64,000 nucleotides of DNA from Lentisphaera marina. Lineage in GTDB: Bacteria; Verrucomicrobiota; Lentisphaeria; Lentisphaerales; Lentisphaeraceae. A program made the translations under genes and the position numbers. The notes below the pieces were generated by a model. That model saw nothing but the letters and a program-made list of their open reading frames with translations, searched no databases and was not told the origin of the DNA. Shown one piece after another: positions 30,793-41,855 of the stretch. The stretch covers positions 1,857,818 to 1,921,817 of the forward strand of contig NZ_JAQZZL010000001.1 of the NCBI RefSeq assembly GCF_028745505.1, in the 5' to 3' direction. How positions within the stretch are numbered: the stretch's first letter is position 1; each line of letters starts with the position of its first letter.

Positions 30793-32184
30793 ATGAACGA
30801 GATACCTGATTTTATTAGTGTTGATGAAGATTTTGCTTCTTTATTCGAAGAGAAATCTGGAAGTATGAAAATTGATTTTAAATCGGGTGATGCCGTTAAG
30901 GGAAAAATCACTCTAATTGATAAAAACTCTTTGTTCGTCGATATCGGTGCTCGTTGTGAAGGGATTATTCCCATTGGTGAAGTTCTCGATAATAAAGGTG
31001 AGATCGAATTTAGTGTTGGCGATGAAATCGAAGCATGGGTAGTAAATGACCGTGGTGGAGAAATTAGTCTTACGGTTAAGCTTTCTGGCGATGCGCTCAA
31101 TGAAACCTTCGAGGCAGCTTATACTGAAAAAATTCCTGTAGAAGGTAAAGTTATTGAAGAGCGTAAAGGTGGCTATTCAGTTAATTTAAGTGGAAACATG
31201 GCTTTTTGCCCATACTCACAAATGGATTCTCGGCCAGGTGATGCTTCTCTTTACCTTGGTCAAACTTTTAGTTTTTTAATTACAAAAATTGATGACCGTG
31301 GTGCCGTAGTGTCGCGTCGTGATTACTTAAATATTTTAGCTGAAAAGCAAAGAGAAAAACTCCAAGAAGAACTTGTAGAAGGCGACGAAATTGAAGGTGT
31401 GATTCGTCGCATTGAACGATTTGGTTTCTTTGTGGACTTAGGCGGAGTTGATGGTTTAGTTCCTGCTTCAGAAGTTTCTTGGAAACGCAATGTTGATCTA
31501 AATGAATTTGTTTCAGTTGGCGATCAAGTTAGCTGCAAGATTTTAGCCCTAGATTGGGAGAAAGGCCGTATCACTCTATCTCTCCGCGCTTGTCTCCAAG
31601 ACCCTTGGGATTCTGATGACTTATTCAATGGTGCAACTTTTGAGGCAAAGGTAAGTTCTGTTCAAGATTTTGGTGCTTTTGTTGAACTCATTGAGGGTGT
31701 AGATGGTCTTTTACATATTTCTCAGTTTAAGGGCATTCAGCCACAAGTTGGCGAAGAGATCAAAGTAAAAATTGATTCAGTTGATTTTGATCAGCATAGA
31801 ATTTCGCTTAGTTTACACAAAGGTGAAGTTGGCGAAGCAGTGGAAATTGTCGAAGCCAAAGAGTTAACCGGAACAGTTGAGAATATAAAACCTTACGGCG
31901 TGTTCATGGGACTCTCTGATGGTCGTAGTGGTTTACTCCACGTCAGTCAACTGGATGTTCCCAAAAGTGGTGATTCTACTAAGTTTTTCGAAATCAATTA
32001 TCCTAAGGGTTCTGAGCATAAGATCGAGGTTCAAAAAGTTGAGAACGGCAAGATCTCCCTCTGCTTACCTGGTAATGCTGCAGCTGCAGAAAATACTTCT
32101 AAACTCCTCAATGACTTGCACAAGAAAAGTGCATCGGGAAGTTTTGGTAGCTTAGGTGGTTTATTTGATGGTCTCGACCTCTAA
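30793..32184 (+). CDS. rpsA: S1 RNA-binding domain protein (ribosomal protein S1-like)
   Basis: A 463-residue protein of five S1 OB-fold repeats, at about residues 30-100, 113-180, 197-268, 273-343 and 355-428. The third and fourth are the most canonical (GFFVDLGGVDGLVPASEVSW, GAFVELIEGVDGLLHISQ). E. coli S1 has six repeats and 557 residues, so this is a shorter form. It should help mRNA load on the 30S subunit. The tail is Ser/Gly-rich. It has a long leader and its own terminator and is divergent from the FHA gene. A general S1-type RNA-binding protein remains possible if a longer S1 exists elsewhere. Confidence 0.82.
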   Translation: MNEIPDFISVDEDFASLFEEKSGSMKIDFKSGDAVKGKITLIDKNSLFVDIGARCEGIIPIGEVLDNKGEIEFSVGDEIEAWVVNDRGGEISLTVKLSGDALNETFEAAYTEKIPVEGKVIEERKGGYSVNLSGNMAFCPYSQMDSRPGDASLYLGQTFSFLITKIDDRGAVVSRRDYLNILAEKQREKLQEELVEGDEIEGVIRRIERFGFFVDLGGVDGLVPASEVSWKRNVDLNEFVSVGDQVSCKILALDWEKGRITLSLRACLQDPWDSDDLFNGATFEAKVSSVQDFGAFVELIEGVDGLLHISQFKGIQPQVGEEIKVKIDSVDFDQHRISLSLHKGEVGEAVEIVEAKELTGTVENIKPYGVFMGLSDGRSGLLHVSQLDVPKSGDSTKFFEINYPKGSEHKIEVQKVENGKISLCLPGNAAAAENTSKLLNDLHKKSASGSFGSLGGLFDGLDL

Positions 32185-32209
32185 ATAATACTAAACCACT
32201 GATGGTATT

Positions 32210-32244
32210 AGGAGTGAAGCGAAATGCCTCACTCCTTTTTTTTT
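32210..32244 (+). terminator. Terminator of S1-domain gene
   Basis: Stem AGGAGTGA / TCACTCCT with an 11-nt loop, then about eight T. Confidence 0.9.
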
Positions 32245-32248
32245 GTAC

Positions 32249-32276
32249 AAAAAAAAGTCCGCACAAAGGCGGACTT
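32249..32276 (-). terminator. Terminator of TetR-family gene
   Basis: Stem AAGTCCGC / GCGGACTT; on the minus strand it is followed by a run of T (A-run at 32249-32256). It sits back to back with the S1-gene terminator. Confidence 0.9.
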
Positions 32277-32301
32277 AAGAAATCATCATATAAAAGTTCT
32301 A

Positions 32302-32853
32302 CTATAGGAAAGCTAGGGCTTGTTGCTTGGCTAATTCTAAAGGTTCACTCGTCTTGTTAATGTAGGCAGACACAACTGCACCTTGATAAAGACTCATAAT
32401 TAACTTTGAAGTTGATTCCGCACTAGGGTGCTGGAAGTCGTAAAGTTTCATGTCAATAGAATGACGAATGTTTTCATAAGTTTCGCGAATAATCTTGACG
32501 AACTCCGGGTGCTCATTGCCAAGTTCTAAAGACGCGCAGATGAGAGGGCAGGCACGATTATTTTCGATTTTACTTTTTTCGATTGCGAGAGTGAAGAAAT
32601 TATTGATGCATTCTTGTGTTTCGCGAGAAGCGCAGATTTCATTAAAGCGATCGACTGCTTGTTTAGAAATGAAATCTAAATAGGCCTTAATGAGTCCATT
32701 CTTTGATTCAAAGTATTTATATAGAGTCATTTTCGCCACGCCAGATCGCGCACTAATGAGATCCACACCACTAATGTTGATGCCCTGTTCATTGAAGAGA
32801 GCAATAGTTGTATGAAGAACTTTGTCGTACTTCAACTTACTGTTTTTGCGCAT
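32302..32853 (-). CDS. TetR-family transcriptional regulator
   Basis: A 183-residue regulator. Residues about 8-55 are a TetR-type helix-turn-helix, with ALFNEQGINISGVDLIS followed by SGVAKMTLYKYFESKNGLI. The C-terminal ligand domain resembles the TetR_C group of AcrR/YxaF-like repressors (CPLICASLELGNEHPEF). No membrane span. It is divergent from typA across 186 bp and has its own terminator; the regulated gene is not evident, and the truncated haemoglobin and transporter are not adjacent to it. Ligand unknown. Confidence 0.9.
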   Translation of the reverse strand: MRKNSKLKYDKVLHTTIALFNEQGINISGVDLISARSGVAKMTLYKYFESKNGLIKAYLDFISKQAVDRFNEICASRETQECINNFFTLAIEKSKIENNRACPLICASLELGNEHPEFVKIIRETYENIRHSIDMKLYDFQHPSAESTSKLIMSLYQGAVVSAYINKTSEPLELAKQQALAFL

Positions 32854-33039
32854 AATATAACTCTGTCGTTAGTTTAAGTTTTATAGATTTAAACTTAATT
32901 TTAAAAGGAAAAAATTGATTTTCAATAGCTTACGACGAAAAGGCAGTCTTTTTTTACCTTGGTTTGATTTGATTATTGGCTTGAGGTGACTAATCTAGCC
33001 ACGATTTTTAACAACTATATATAATTAATGAGAAATTAA

Positions 33040-34839
33040 ATGAGCAAAATTAGAAATGTTGCCATCATTGCACACGTTGACCACGGTAAGACAACACTCG
33101 TAGACGAGATCCTCAAGCAGGCACAGGTTTTTCGCGAAAATGAAGAGACAGAAACTTGCGTACTTGACTCTAATGATCAAGAGCGCGAACGCGGTATTAC
33201 AATCCTTTCAAAAATCATTTCCGTCAACTACGGTGGGTGTAAATTAAATATTATTGACACACCTGGTCACGCCGACTTCGGTGGTCAAGTTGAGCGCGTA
33301 CTCAAAAAAGCTGACTGTGTATTACTTCTTGTTGATGCTGCAGAGGGGCCAATGCCTCAAACGCGTTTTGTTTTGAATAAAGCAATTCAGCTCAATCTTC
33401 AGCCTATTGTGGTCATTAATAAAGTTGATAAAGATGATGCACGCTGTGACGAAGTTTTAGACGAAGTTCACGATTTATTCTTCGAGCTTGGTGCAACTGA
33501 AGAGCAAGTCTTCTGTCCTGTTTTCTACGGTTCAGGCCGCGATGGTTGGTTTGCTGAATCGCCAGATGGTTCACAAGAAGATATTAAGCCACTTCTTAAC
33601 TGTATCGTAAACGATATTAAGCCTCCAGCTCAAATCGAAGGTCCTGTACAGCTTCAGATTACTACAATTGACTATAGTTCGTATGTAGGTCGTATTGGTA
33701 TTGGTCGCGTTTACCGCGGAACACTCGATAAAAATAAGCCAGTAATGACAATTGCTGATGACGGTACTGAAATACGTGCAAGTATCAAACAACTCTTCGT
33801 TTTTGATGGTCTTGGTCGTCGTGAAGTTGAGTCAGTAGAGTGTGGCGATATTTGTGCTATCGTAGGTTTAACTAACTGTGATATTGGTCTCACAGTATGT
33901 GATGCAGAAGAGCCTGAGGCGCTTCCTAAGCTTGAGCTTGATAAGCCGACCTTATCTATGCTTTTCCGTGTTAATGATTCCCCTCTATTTGGTCAAGAAG
34001 GTGAACTTGTTACAAGTCGCCAAGTTGCCGACCGTCTTTTTAAAGAAGTTGAAAAAGATGTTGCTCTCGAAGTAGAAGATGTAAATGGCGAAGCTTTCCG
34101 TGTTTCAGGACGTGGTATTCTCCACCTTTCAATCCTTATCGAAAGCATGCGTCGCGAAGGTTATGAACTCTCAGTTTCTCAGCCGCAAGTAATTACTCGT
34201 GAAATTGATGGTGTAAAACATGAACCAATTGAAAACCTTTCAGTAGAAGTTCCGGAAGAATCGGGCGGTAAAGTTATTGAGATCGTTGGCGGCCGTCGCG
34301 GTGAGATGAAAACTATGGAAACTCGCTCAGGCAGAACAATGCTTAACTTCTCTATTCCTACACGTGGTATTATCGGGCTTCGTAGCCGTCTTCTTACAGC
34401 CACTCAAGGTGAAGCTATTATTGGTCACTCATTCGAAGCTTACGAGCCGATGAAAGGTGATTTTCCTCACCGCCGTAATGGTGTTCTTATCTCCATGGCT
34501 CAGGGTGAGTCAACAGCTTTTGCTATTGATGCACTTCAGCAACGCGGTATCTTCTTCATTGATCCTAATACAGCCGTTTACGAAGGTATGGTTGTTGGTG
34601 AAAATAGCCGTGAAGGCGATCTAATGGTGAATGTGCTTAAAAATAAGCAGCTCACAAACGTTCGTTCAAGTGGTACAGATAAAGCTATCAAAATTACTCC
34701 TGCAAGCGTAAAAAGCCTCGAAGAGTACCTCGAGTACGTAGGAGCAGATGAGCTCGTTGAATGTACACCAAAGAATATTCGTCTGCGTAAGAGACTTCTT
34801 AAAGAAGTTGAACGTAAACGTGGTTCTAAGCTTCCTTAA
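33040..34839 (+). CDS. typA: Ribosome-binding GTPase TypA/BipA
   Basis: A 599-residue translational GTPase that binds the ribosome under stress and helps 50S assembly. G1 is AHVDHGKTTL (residues 10-19), the effector Thr is in RERGITILSK, G3 is DTPGHADFGG, and G4 is NKVDKDDA. Domain II, domain III and the TypA-specific C-terminal domain follow, with the signature RGIIGLRSRLLTATQGEA and the final basic KRGSKL. Codon choice looks biased toward optimal codons, consistent with high expression. Ends before a clear terminator. Confidence 0.97.
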   Translation: MSKIRNVAIIAHVDHGKTTLVDEILKQAQVFRENEETETCVLDSNDQERERGITILSKIISVNYGGCKLNIIDTPGHADFGGQVERVLKKADCVLLLVDAAEGPMPQTRFVLNKAIQLNLQPIVVINKVDKDDARCDEVLDEVHDLFFELGATEEQVFCPVFYGSGRDGWFAESPDGSQEDIKPLLNCIVNDIKPPAQIEGPVQLQITTIDYSSYVGRIGIGRVYRGTLDKNKPVMTIADDGTEIRASIKQLFVFDGLGRREVESVECGDICAIVGLTNCDIGLTVCDAEEPEALPKLELDKPTLSMLFRVNDSPLFGQEGELVTSRQVADRLFKEVEKDVALEVEDVNGEAFRVSGRGILHLSILIESMRREGYELSVSQPQVITREIDGVKHEPIENLSVEVPEESGGKVIEIVGGRRGEMKTMETRSGRTMLNFSIPTRGIIGLRSRLLTATQGEAIIGHSFEAYEPMKGDFPHRRNGVLISMAQGESTAFAIDALQQRGIFFIDPNTAVYEGMVVGENSREGDLMVNVLKNKQLTNVRSSGTDKAIKITPASVKSLEEYLEYVGADELVECTPKNIRLRKRLLKEVERKRGSKLP

Positions 34840-34862
34840 GCAAGTAAGCATGTATTATAAAG

Positions 34863-34892
34863 AAGCCTCTGATTGTTATCAGGGGCTTTTTT
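34863..34892 (+). terminator. Terminator of typA
   Basis: Stem AAGCCTCTGAT / ATCAGGGGCTT (one wobble) with a short loop and a T-run. Confidence 0.88.
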
Positions 34893-34975
34893 GCGTACAT
34901 TATAAATAGATGTAATATACCGAGAGGAGGGTTTACTGGTTATTGTAGTTATACTGATTTTTTTGTACATAAGTA

Positions 34976-35332
34976 CTATTTTGAGACTAGGTCGCCTCGA
35001 GTAGTTTCCAGTATGCTCATCACTGCAATGATGGTTTGAGTATCTAGGCCAATGGTTTTGAGCGCCTCAAGCATGTGGTTTAAAACTATGTCAAAAGCTT
35101 CATCTGTTATTTTGATGTGTTCATGTGATTCACGTAAAGATTTTCTTGTGTATTCAGGAACTCCACCAAATACGTAGGACAGAAAAAAGCTTTGATGAGA
35201 TTTTAAGTCTTTAATATTAATTCCATCAAAAAAATGTTTAACTCGTTTGTCATTGAGTATTAGTGGATAGAATTGATCAAGGAAATTTTCAATTCCCTTT
35301 ACACCTCCGATTTTTTGAAAAAGCTCTTGCAT
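34976..35332 (-). CDS. Truncated haemoglobin, group I-like
   Basis: A 118-residue 2-on-2 globin. The start ELFQKIGGVKGIENFLDQFYPLIL carries the CD-region and B10 Tyr. DLKSHQSFFLSYVFGG covers helix E with the conserved glycines, and SLRESHEHIKITDEAFD provides the proximal F8 His. This family binds O2 and NO, often in NO detoxification or oxygen supply. It looks monocistronic, upstream of an independent transporter gene. Group I versus II assignment is by eye. Confidence 0.9.
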   Translation of the reverse strand: MQELFQKIGGVKGIENFLDQFYPLILNDKRVKHFFDGINIKDLKSHQSFFLSYVFGGVPEYTRKSLRESHEHIKITDEAFDIVLNHMLEALKTIGLDTQTIIAVMSILETTRGDLVSK

Positions 35333-35397
35333 AATATGTCCTTTAGCATTCTTAGCTTAATGTAAGTTGTCAAATTAAGATAAACAAAGAATTCGCG

Positions 35398-36366
35398 TTA
35401 GGATAACTTTTTTTTCTTCGCCCATTTTTGAGCGATAAAGCTGTCGAGGTAAATTTGCACTAAATGATAGATCATTGTGGCGATAAGAGCAGTTGGGAAA
35501 CTTTGTGCAAAATGAGCCGACCAAATAGCAATGGCAAGGGGGAGGGTTTTTTGACTGCAGCAAATAGAAAAGGATCGGTTTTGAGGGTCGGACATCGAGG
35601 TCTGTTTACCGAAAGACTTAAATAGATAGAGTGCAATGAGGTGAATGATTGCTGATAGGAGAGCAATGTAGACGACATCATTTAAAGAACTCTTTAATAT
35701 TTGATCTTTTTGACCACCAGTGTTAACAAAAATAACTGTGCCTAAAAATAGGACGGGGAGGTATTTGATGCTTAAATTAAAACCATTTCGACTGAGTTTT
35801 ATTTTTTTTCTTATTCCCCAGCCGCAAAGTGCTGGTATAAATACAGTAAGAGTTAGTTTTTGAATAAGAGAAAGAGTGTCGACTTCTGCTGTAGAAGAAA
35901 GGTAAAAACTTATCAGTAGTGGGGATATAATCACAGCGCTACAGTTTAGGGCAATTGTGATGAAAAGAGCCGAAGCTCGATCACCACCAGCTAAGTCTGA
36001 AATGACAATGCCAGAAACAAGAGTGCATGGCATACAGCATATGAGCATGAGGCCAAAGTAATTGTCTGTACTCAGTTGAGCAAAGTGCAGTGTGGCATAA
36101 GCGATCAAAGGAAAGATAATAAATGAAGCTACCATGCTGAAGAATATAATTTTTAGGTTGTGCGATAGATCAATTTTATCCTTGGGGTTTAAGCCAAGGC
36201 CTTGGCAAAGGAAGACGCCAGCAATCAACCACGGTGTCAAGCCTGCTTGACGCCAGGTTTCAGATGTCTCGGGGAAGATTAAAGCAGGGATCGTCCCCGC
36301 AATTACAGCGAGTATAATAATTTGTGAATTCACAAATTTAATGATTTTGGCTTTTAGTTGACCCAC
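35398..36366 (-). CDS. SBF-like (bile acid:sodium symporter fold) transporter
   Basis: A 322-residue membrane protein with about nine to ten hydrophobic helices, matching the SBF-like/bile acid:Na+ symporter family (PTHR18640 group). Family patterns seen are AGLTPWLIAGVFLCQGL, MPCTLVSGIVISDLAGGD, ALNCSAVIISPLL and FSICCSQKTLPLAIAIW (the last resembles the discontinuous transport helix). Starts with GTG 36366, as the nearby ATG is in another frame. The substrate is not readable; relatives have been linked to glutathione-like, sulfate or organic-acid anions. Ends with a basic tail. Confidence 0.82.
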   Translation of the reverse strand: MGQLKAKIIKFVNSQIIILAVIAGTIPALIFPETSETWRQAGLTPWLIAGVFLCQGLGLNPKDKIDLSHNLKIIFFSMVASFIIFPLIAYATLHFAQLSTDNYFGLMLICCMPCTLVSGIVISDLAGGDRASALFITIALNCSAVIISPLLISFYLSSTAEVDTLSLIQKLTLTVFIPALCGWGIRKKIKLSRNGFNLSIKYLPVLFLGTVIFVNTGGQKDQILKSSLNDVVYIALLSAIIHLIALYLFKSFGKQTSMSDPQNRSFSICCSQKTLPLAIAIWSAHFAQSFPTALIATMIYHLVQIYLDSFIAQKWAKKKKLS

Positions 36367-36536
36367 ATTGGTTCTCTATAATTGTTAATCGATCTTTTTT
36401 GATAGTAATAGATCAAATGTTTAATTAAAGAGTTTAAGAGCAATATGAGTCATTTTTTAATAGTCGTATTAATGCTTAAGACAATAAAGCCAACTTAGTC
36501 TTATGTTGTAATTGAGGTCTAATTTAACTGGGAAAG

Positions 36537-36576
36537 TGCTTTTTTGATTAAATAGACTCAAAAAAGCATTTTTTTT
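36537..36576 (+). terminator. Terminator-like hairpin upstream of second 16S promoter
   Basis: Perfect 11-bp stem TGCTTTTTTGA / TCAAAAAAGCA with a 10-nt loop followed by eight T. No plus-strand gene is seen upstream for about 1.7 kb, so it may shield the 16S unit from readthrough or antisense transcription. Confidence 0.75.
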
Positions 36577-36587
36577 GAAAATGCGGG

Positions 36588-36615
36588 TTGCAGAAAAATG
36601 AGCTTGGGGTATTAT
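36588..36615 (+). promoter_or_regulatory. Candidate promoter of unlinked 16S gene
   Basis: TTGCAG (36588-36593) and TATTAT (36610-36615) with a 16-bp spacer, about 235 bp before 16S. Similar bases precede the operon copy at 19961. Confidence 0.6.
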
Positions 36616-36692
36616 CACCACCGTCGCTGAAATAAAGCGTCCAAATTTAAGTCATCGAAAGTGAATGACAAGCGATCAGAAATGATCCCGAA

Positions 36693-38437
<1,745 letters not shown>

Positions 38438-38451
38438 GCAATTAAGCATCT

Positions 38452-38479
38452 AGACGTCCATTGAGACGTCTTTTTTTTT
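38452..38479 (+). terminator. Terminator of the unlinked 16S unit
   Basis: Perfect stem AGACGTC / GACGTCT with loop CATTGA, followed by eight further T. It begins 15 bp after identity with the operon copy ends. Confidence 0.93.
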
Positions 38480-38640
38480 GTAGGGATTTATACGAATGAA
38501 AACTTTTAAAGTTAAAAATATGATTAGAAATTTTCATTTGAGCTATCGACTGTAGTCGAAAGAACAGAGAAGAATCGCGTAAATACTAGCTTATTAAAGG
38601 GGAGCAAGTATATTCTTGGCTAAATTTTAAGGATGTGTAG

Positions 38641-40089
38641 ATGAAAGTCACGGCAGTTATCAGTGTGGTCTCAGTACTGATTATGGTAATGGGGGCGGCA
38701 GTTTCCTTGGCGGGCGGGGCTTCCTGGATAATGCAGGATAGTTTAGCGGATACTCGAGGAATCTTTCAGTGTTCAGCTTTCTCAATTTTGGGTGGGCTCA
38801 TTTTACACCTTAAAACTCGCAACCGCAATCATGAAGTTAACCCTCGAGAAGTCTATGCGATTGTGACCGTAGGTTGGCTCTCAGTATGTTTAATTGCAGC
38901 CATCCCTTTTGTCGCTTTAACAGATTTAACTTTTACAGATAGTTATTTCGAAGTCATGAGTGGTCTAACCACCACAGGTGCGACGATCCTAACCGACATA
39001 GAATCACTTCCAAAAGGTTTGCTTTTTTGGCGTTGTTTTTGTAACTGGCTTGGTGGTTTAGGTATCGTGATTTTATCCATGGCTATTTTGCCTTTTTTGG
39101 GCTCAGGAGCCTACCAACTCTTTAAGGCAGAAGCCACCGGACCACAATCGGAACAGGTTACATCTCGTGCCATAGACACGGCGAAGATTCTTTGGGCCAT
39201 ATATGTGGGCTTAACCATACTCTGTATAATGATATATCGCTATTTAGAGATGCCGATGTTTGAGGCGGTTTGCCATGGTTTGAGTACTCTATCAACAGGT
39301 GGTTATTCACCCTTGAGTTCAAGTTTTGTAGGCATGTCTTACCCCATTCTTTATGTCAGCACCTTTTTTATGATGATGGCAGCAACGAACTTTACGCTAC
39401 ATATCAAAGCTTTGAAAGGGGATATATTTTGCTACTTTCGTGACGAAGAGTTTCGTTGGTATTTAGCGACTTTTATTTTTGCACTCACAATCATTGCCTT
39501 CTTTTTAAATACGAAATCGGGTTATGATTGGGCCCAGAGTTTTGCTCATTCAACGTTTCAAGTAGCTAGCCTCGAGACCTCATGTGGCTTTGCTTCAGAT
39601 AATTTTGACCTCTGGTCAACACCGTCAAAAATCATCTTGTTTTTAATAATGTTCATGGGTGGTTGTGGTGGTTCAACAACGGGGGGCTTAAAGGTGGCTC
39701 GTATCGTATTACTTGTGAAGTATACCTTTATAAAAATCAAGCAAATGATTTTACCTCATAGTTTGATCAATCTACATTTCAACGGCAAGCGTGTTAACGA
39801 TGATATGATTCAGAAATCATTAGCCTTCTTTTTTGCCTTTATTTTCCTTTATGCACTAACAGCTTTTTCCTTGAGTTTTGCGCCGGGAATTGATATAACG
39901 ACTGCCTTGAGTGGTGCTATTGCGTGTTTGGGCAATATGGGACCAGGCTTTGCTATGTTGGGACCTGCCGAGACCTTTGCTTGGTTACCAGATTGGAATA
40001 AATGGATTCTTTGTATGGCCATGTTTCTTGGACGCTTAGAGATTTTTACGGTGATCATTGTTTTTGTCCCCAATTTCTGGAGAAGATAA
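38641..40089 (+). CDS. trkH: Trk/Ktr-type potassium uptake membrane subunit
   Basis: A 482-residue channel-like K+ transporter. It has about ten hydrophobic helices and four pore loops. The selectivity-filter regions are visible as SGLTTTGATIL, LSTGGYSPLSSS, ETSCGFASDNFD and CLGNMGPGFA. The length matches TrkH (about 483). It needs a TrkA/KtrA-type NAD-binding regulatory subunit, which is not seen in this window. A DUF1294 gene starts 2 bp later and is probably co-transcribed. Confidence 0.94.
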   Translation: MKVTAVISVVSVLIMVMGAAVSLAGGASWIMQDSLADTRGIFQCSAFSILGGLILHLKTRNRNHEVNPREVYAIVTVGWLSVCLIAAIPFVALTDLTFTDSYFEVMSGLTTTGATILTDIESLPKGLLFWRCFCNWLGGLGIVILSMAILPFLGSGAYQLFKAEATGPQSEQVTSRAIDTAKILWAIYVGLTILCIMIYRYLEMPMFEAVCHGLSTLSTGGYSPLSSSFVGMSYPILYVSTFFMMMAATNFTLHIKALKGDIFCYFRDEEFRWYLATFIFALTIIAFFLNTKSGYDWAQSFAHSTFQVASLETSCGFASDNFDLWSTPSKIILFLIMFMGGCGGSTTGGLKVARIVLLVKYTFIKIKQMILPHSLINLHFNGKRVNDDMIQKSLAFFFAFIFLYALTAFSLSFAPGIDITTALSGAIACLGNMGPGFAMLGPAETFAWLPDWNKWILCMAMFLGRLEIFTVIIVFVPNFWRR

Positions 40090-40091
40090 GC

Positions 40092-40364
40092 ATGCAAGTC
40101 CCAGTATTTTTCGTCTATAATTATTTGGTGATGAGCCTCATAACCTTACTCTTATATGCTGTGGATAAATGGAAAGCCAAAAAATCATCGCAGCGAATTC
40201 CAGAAAAGGTTCTTCACCTAAGTGAACTCTTAGGCGGTTGGCCCGGAGGGATTTTAGGGCAACTCTTTTTTCGCCACAAATGTTCAAAACTATCGTATCA
40301 ATTAGTTTTTTGGGCCATTGTAGCCATTCACTTATTTCTTTGGTACTTACAGTTAAGAAAATAG
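40092..40364 (+). CDS. DUF1294 family small membrane protein
   Basis: A 90-residue membrane protein of the DUF1294 family. Two to three hydrophobic stretches (residues 6-22, and 66-86) flank the conserved block YAVDKWKAKKSSQRIPEKVLHL followed by LLGGWPGGILGQLFFRHKCSK. The function of the family is unknown; it is often a stand-alone domain or fused to cold-shock domains. I start it at ATG 40092; a longer frame overlaps trkH and is unlikely. Its placement 2 bp after trkH suggests it is expressed with the transporter. Confidence 0.85.
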   Translation: MQVPVFFVYNYLVMSLITLLLYAVDKWKAKKSSQRIPEKVLHLSELLGGWPGGILGQLFFRHKCSKLSYQLVFWAIVAIHLFLWYLQLRK

Positions 40365-40388
40365 ACTTCTCCTCTTCCAAAAGTGAAC

Positions 40389-40412
40389 GTCGCTCAATTT
40401 TGAGCGCTTTTT
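40389..40412 (+). terminator. Terminator of trkH-DUF1294 unit
   Basis: Stem CGCTCA / TGAGCG with a 4-nt loop and five T. Confidence 0.75.
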
Positions 40413-40543
40413 ATTAGGTCATAAATCGTCTTTGCAGGTCGGTGGCCTAGCTACTTAGTCTTGATTTATTTCTCCCTTGATTTAGTCTGACAGACAGAAT
40501 TTGCGTACCTCGCAAAATATTAACGAAATACAGGAAAATTAAG

Positions 40544-41770
40544 ATGTCAGTAAAAAGAGTTGGTATTTTAACAGCAGGTGGTTTAGCACCATGTTTATCA
40601 ACGGCTATTGGTCGTTTAATCGAGCGTTATACTGAAGTAGCGCCGGAAATTGAAATTGTTTGTTACACAAGTGGCTACAAAGGCCTTCTTCTTGGAGACA
40701 AAATTGTCGTCGATGCAGATATGCGTGCTAATGCCGCAGTACTCTATGAGCATGGCGGTAGCCCCATTGGCAATAGCCGTGTAAAACTCACTAATGTTGC
40801 AGATTGCGAAAAGCGCGGGCTTGTTCAAGTAGGTCAAAACCCACTCGAAGTAGCTGCAAATCAGCTCGTAAAAGACCAAGTAGATGTACTTCACACAATT
40901 GGTGGTGACGATACGAATACAACCGCAGCAGATTTAGCCGCATACCTCGCAGAAAATGACTATCAGCTCATTGTTGTGGGTCTTCCAAAAACAATTGATA
41001 ACGATGTTTTCCCAATCAAACAATCTTTAGGTGCTTTCACAGCAGCAGAAGAGGGTGCTGAGTACTTTGAAAACGTTGTATCCGAGCACAATGCTAACCC
41101 ACGTATGTTGATTGTTCACGAAGTTATGGGCCGTAGCTGCGGTTGGTTGACTGCTTACACGGCAAAAGTCTACCGTGAACGTTTAGCAAAACGCAACTTT
41201 TTACCTGCTCTAGGTTTAAGCAAAGAACGTTTAGACGTTCATGGTATTTACGTTCCAGAAATGGCCGTTGATATTAAAGCTGAAGCAGCGCGTTTAAGTA
41301 AAATTATGGATGAACAAGATAACGTAAATATCTTTATTTCTGAAGGTGCAGGCCTCGAAGAAATTATTGCTGAAATGGAAGCTGCTGGTGAAGAAGTTCC
41401 TCGCGATGCTTTTGGCCATGCAAAACTCGATGCCGTGAATCCAGGCAAGTGGTTTGGTAGTCAATTTGCTAAGCTTCTCAATGCTGAAAAAGTTCTTATC
41501 CAAAAATCTGGTTACTACGCGAGAGCAGCAGCCTCAAATAATGAAGATTTAGCTTTGATTAAAGAATGTGCTGATAAGGCAGTTGAAGCTGCACTTGCAG
41601 GTATTGGTGGTGTTGTTGGTCACGATGAAGATCAAAACGATGAATTACGTGCTATTGAATTCCCTCGTATTGCTGGCGGCAAGCCATTTAATATTGACGA
41701 AGCTTGGTTTGACGAAGTCTTAGCAGGTATAGGTCAAACAAAGGGTACAAAAGTCGAAGTAGCTCACTAA
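40544..41770 (+). CDS. pfp: 6-phosphofructokinase, pyrophosphate-type
   Basis: A 408-residue phosphofructokinase that phosphorylates fructose 6-phosphate. Two residues point to PPi rather than ATP as donor: the nucleotide loop is IGGDDTNTTA (Asp122-Asp123 in place of the Gly-Asp of ATP enzymes), and the catalytic motif is PKTIDND with Lys in place of the usual Gly. HEVMGRSCGWLTAYTA and a late SEGAGLEE also match. The reaction would then be reversible and save ATP. It is monocistronic with a strong terminator. Confidence 0.9.
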   Translation: MSVKRVGILTAGGLAPCLSTAIGRLIERYTEVAPEIEIVCYTSGYKGLLLGDKIVVDADMRANAAVLYEHGGSPIGNSRVKLTNVADCEKRGLVQVGQNPLEVAANQLVKDQVDVLHTIGGDDTNTTAADLAAYLAENDYQLIVVGLPKTIDNDVFPIKQSLGAFTAAEEGAEYFENVVSEHNANPRMLIVHEVMGRSCGWLTAYTAKVYRERLAKRNFLPALGLSKERLDVHGIYVPEMAVDIKAEAARLSKIMDEQDNVNIFISEGAGLEEIIAEMEAAGEEVPRDAFGHAKLDAVNPGKWFGSQFAKLLNAEKVLIQKSGYYARAAASNNEDLALIKECADKAVEAALAGIGGVVGHDEDQNDELRAIEFPRIAGGKPFNIDEAWFDEVLAGIGQTKGTKVEVAH

Positions 41771-41820
41771 AGCTTTATCCCTCACTAAGTCAGAGCTTTA
41801 AGCTCTGATTTAATACTTTC

Positions 41821-41855
41821 AGCCTACTATTAATTTATTGATAGTAGGCTTTTTT
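41821..41855 (+). terminator. Terminator of phosphofructokinase gene
   Basis: Perfect stem AGCCTACTAT / ATAGTAGGCT with a 10-nt loop and six T. Confidence 0.93.
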
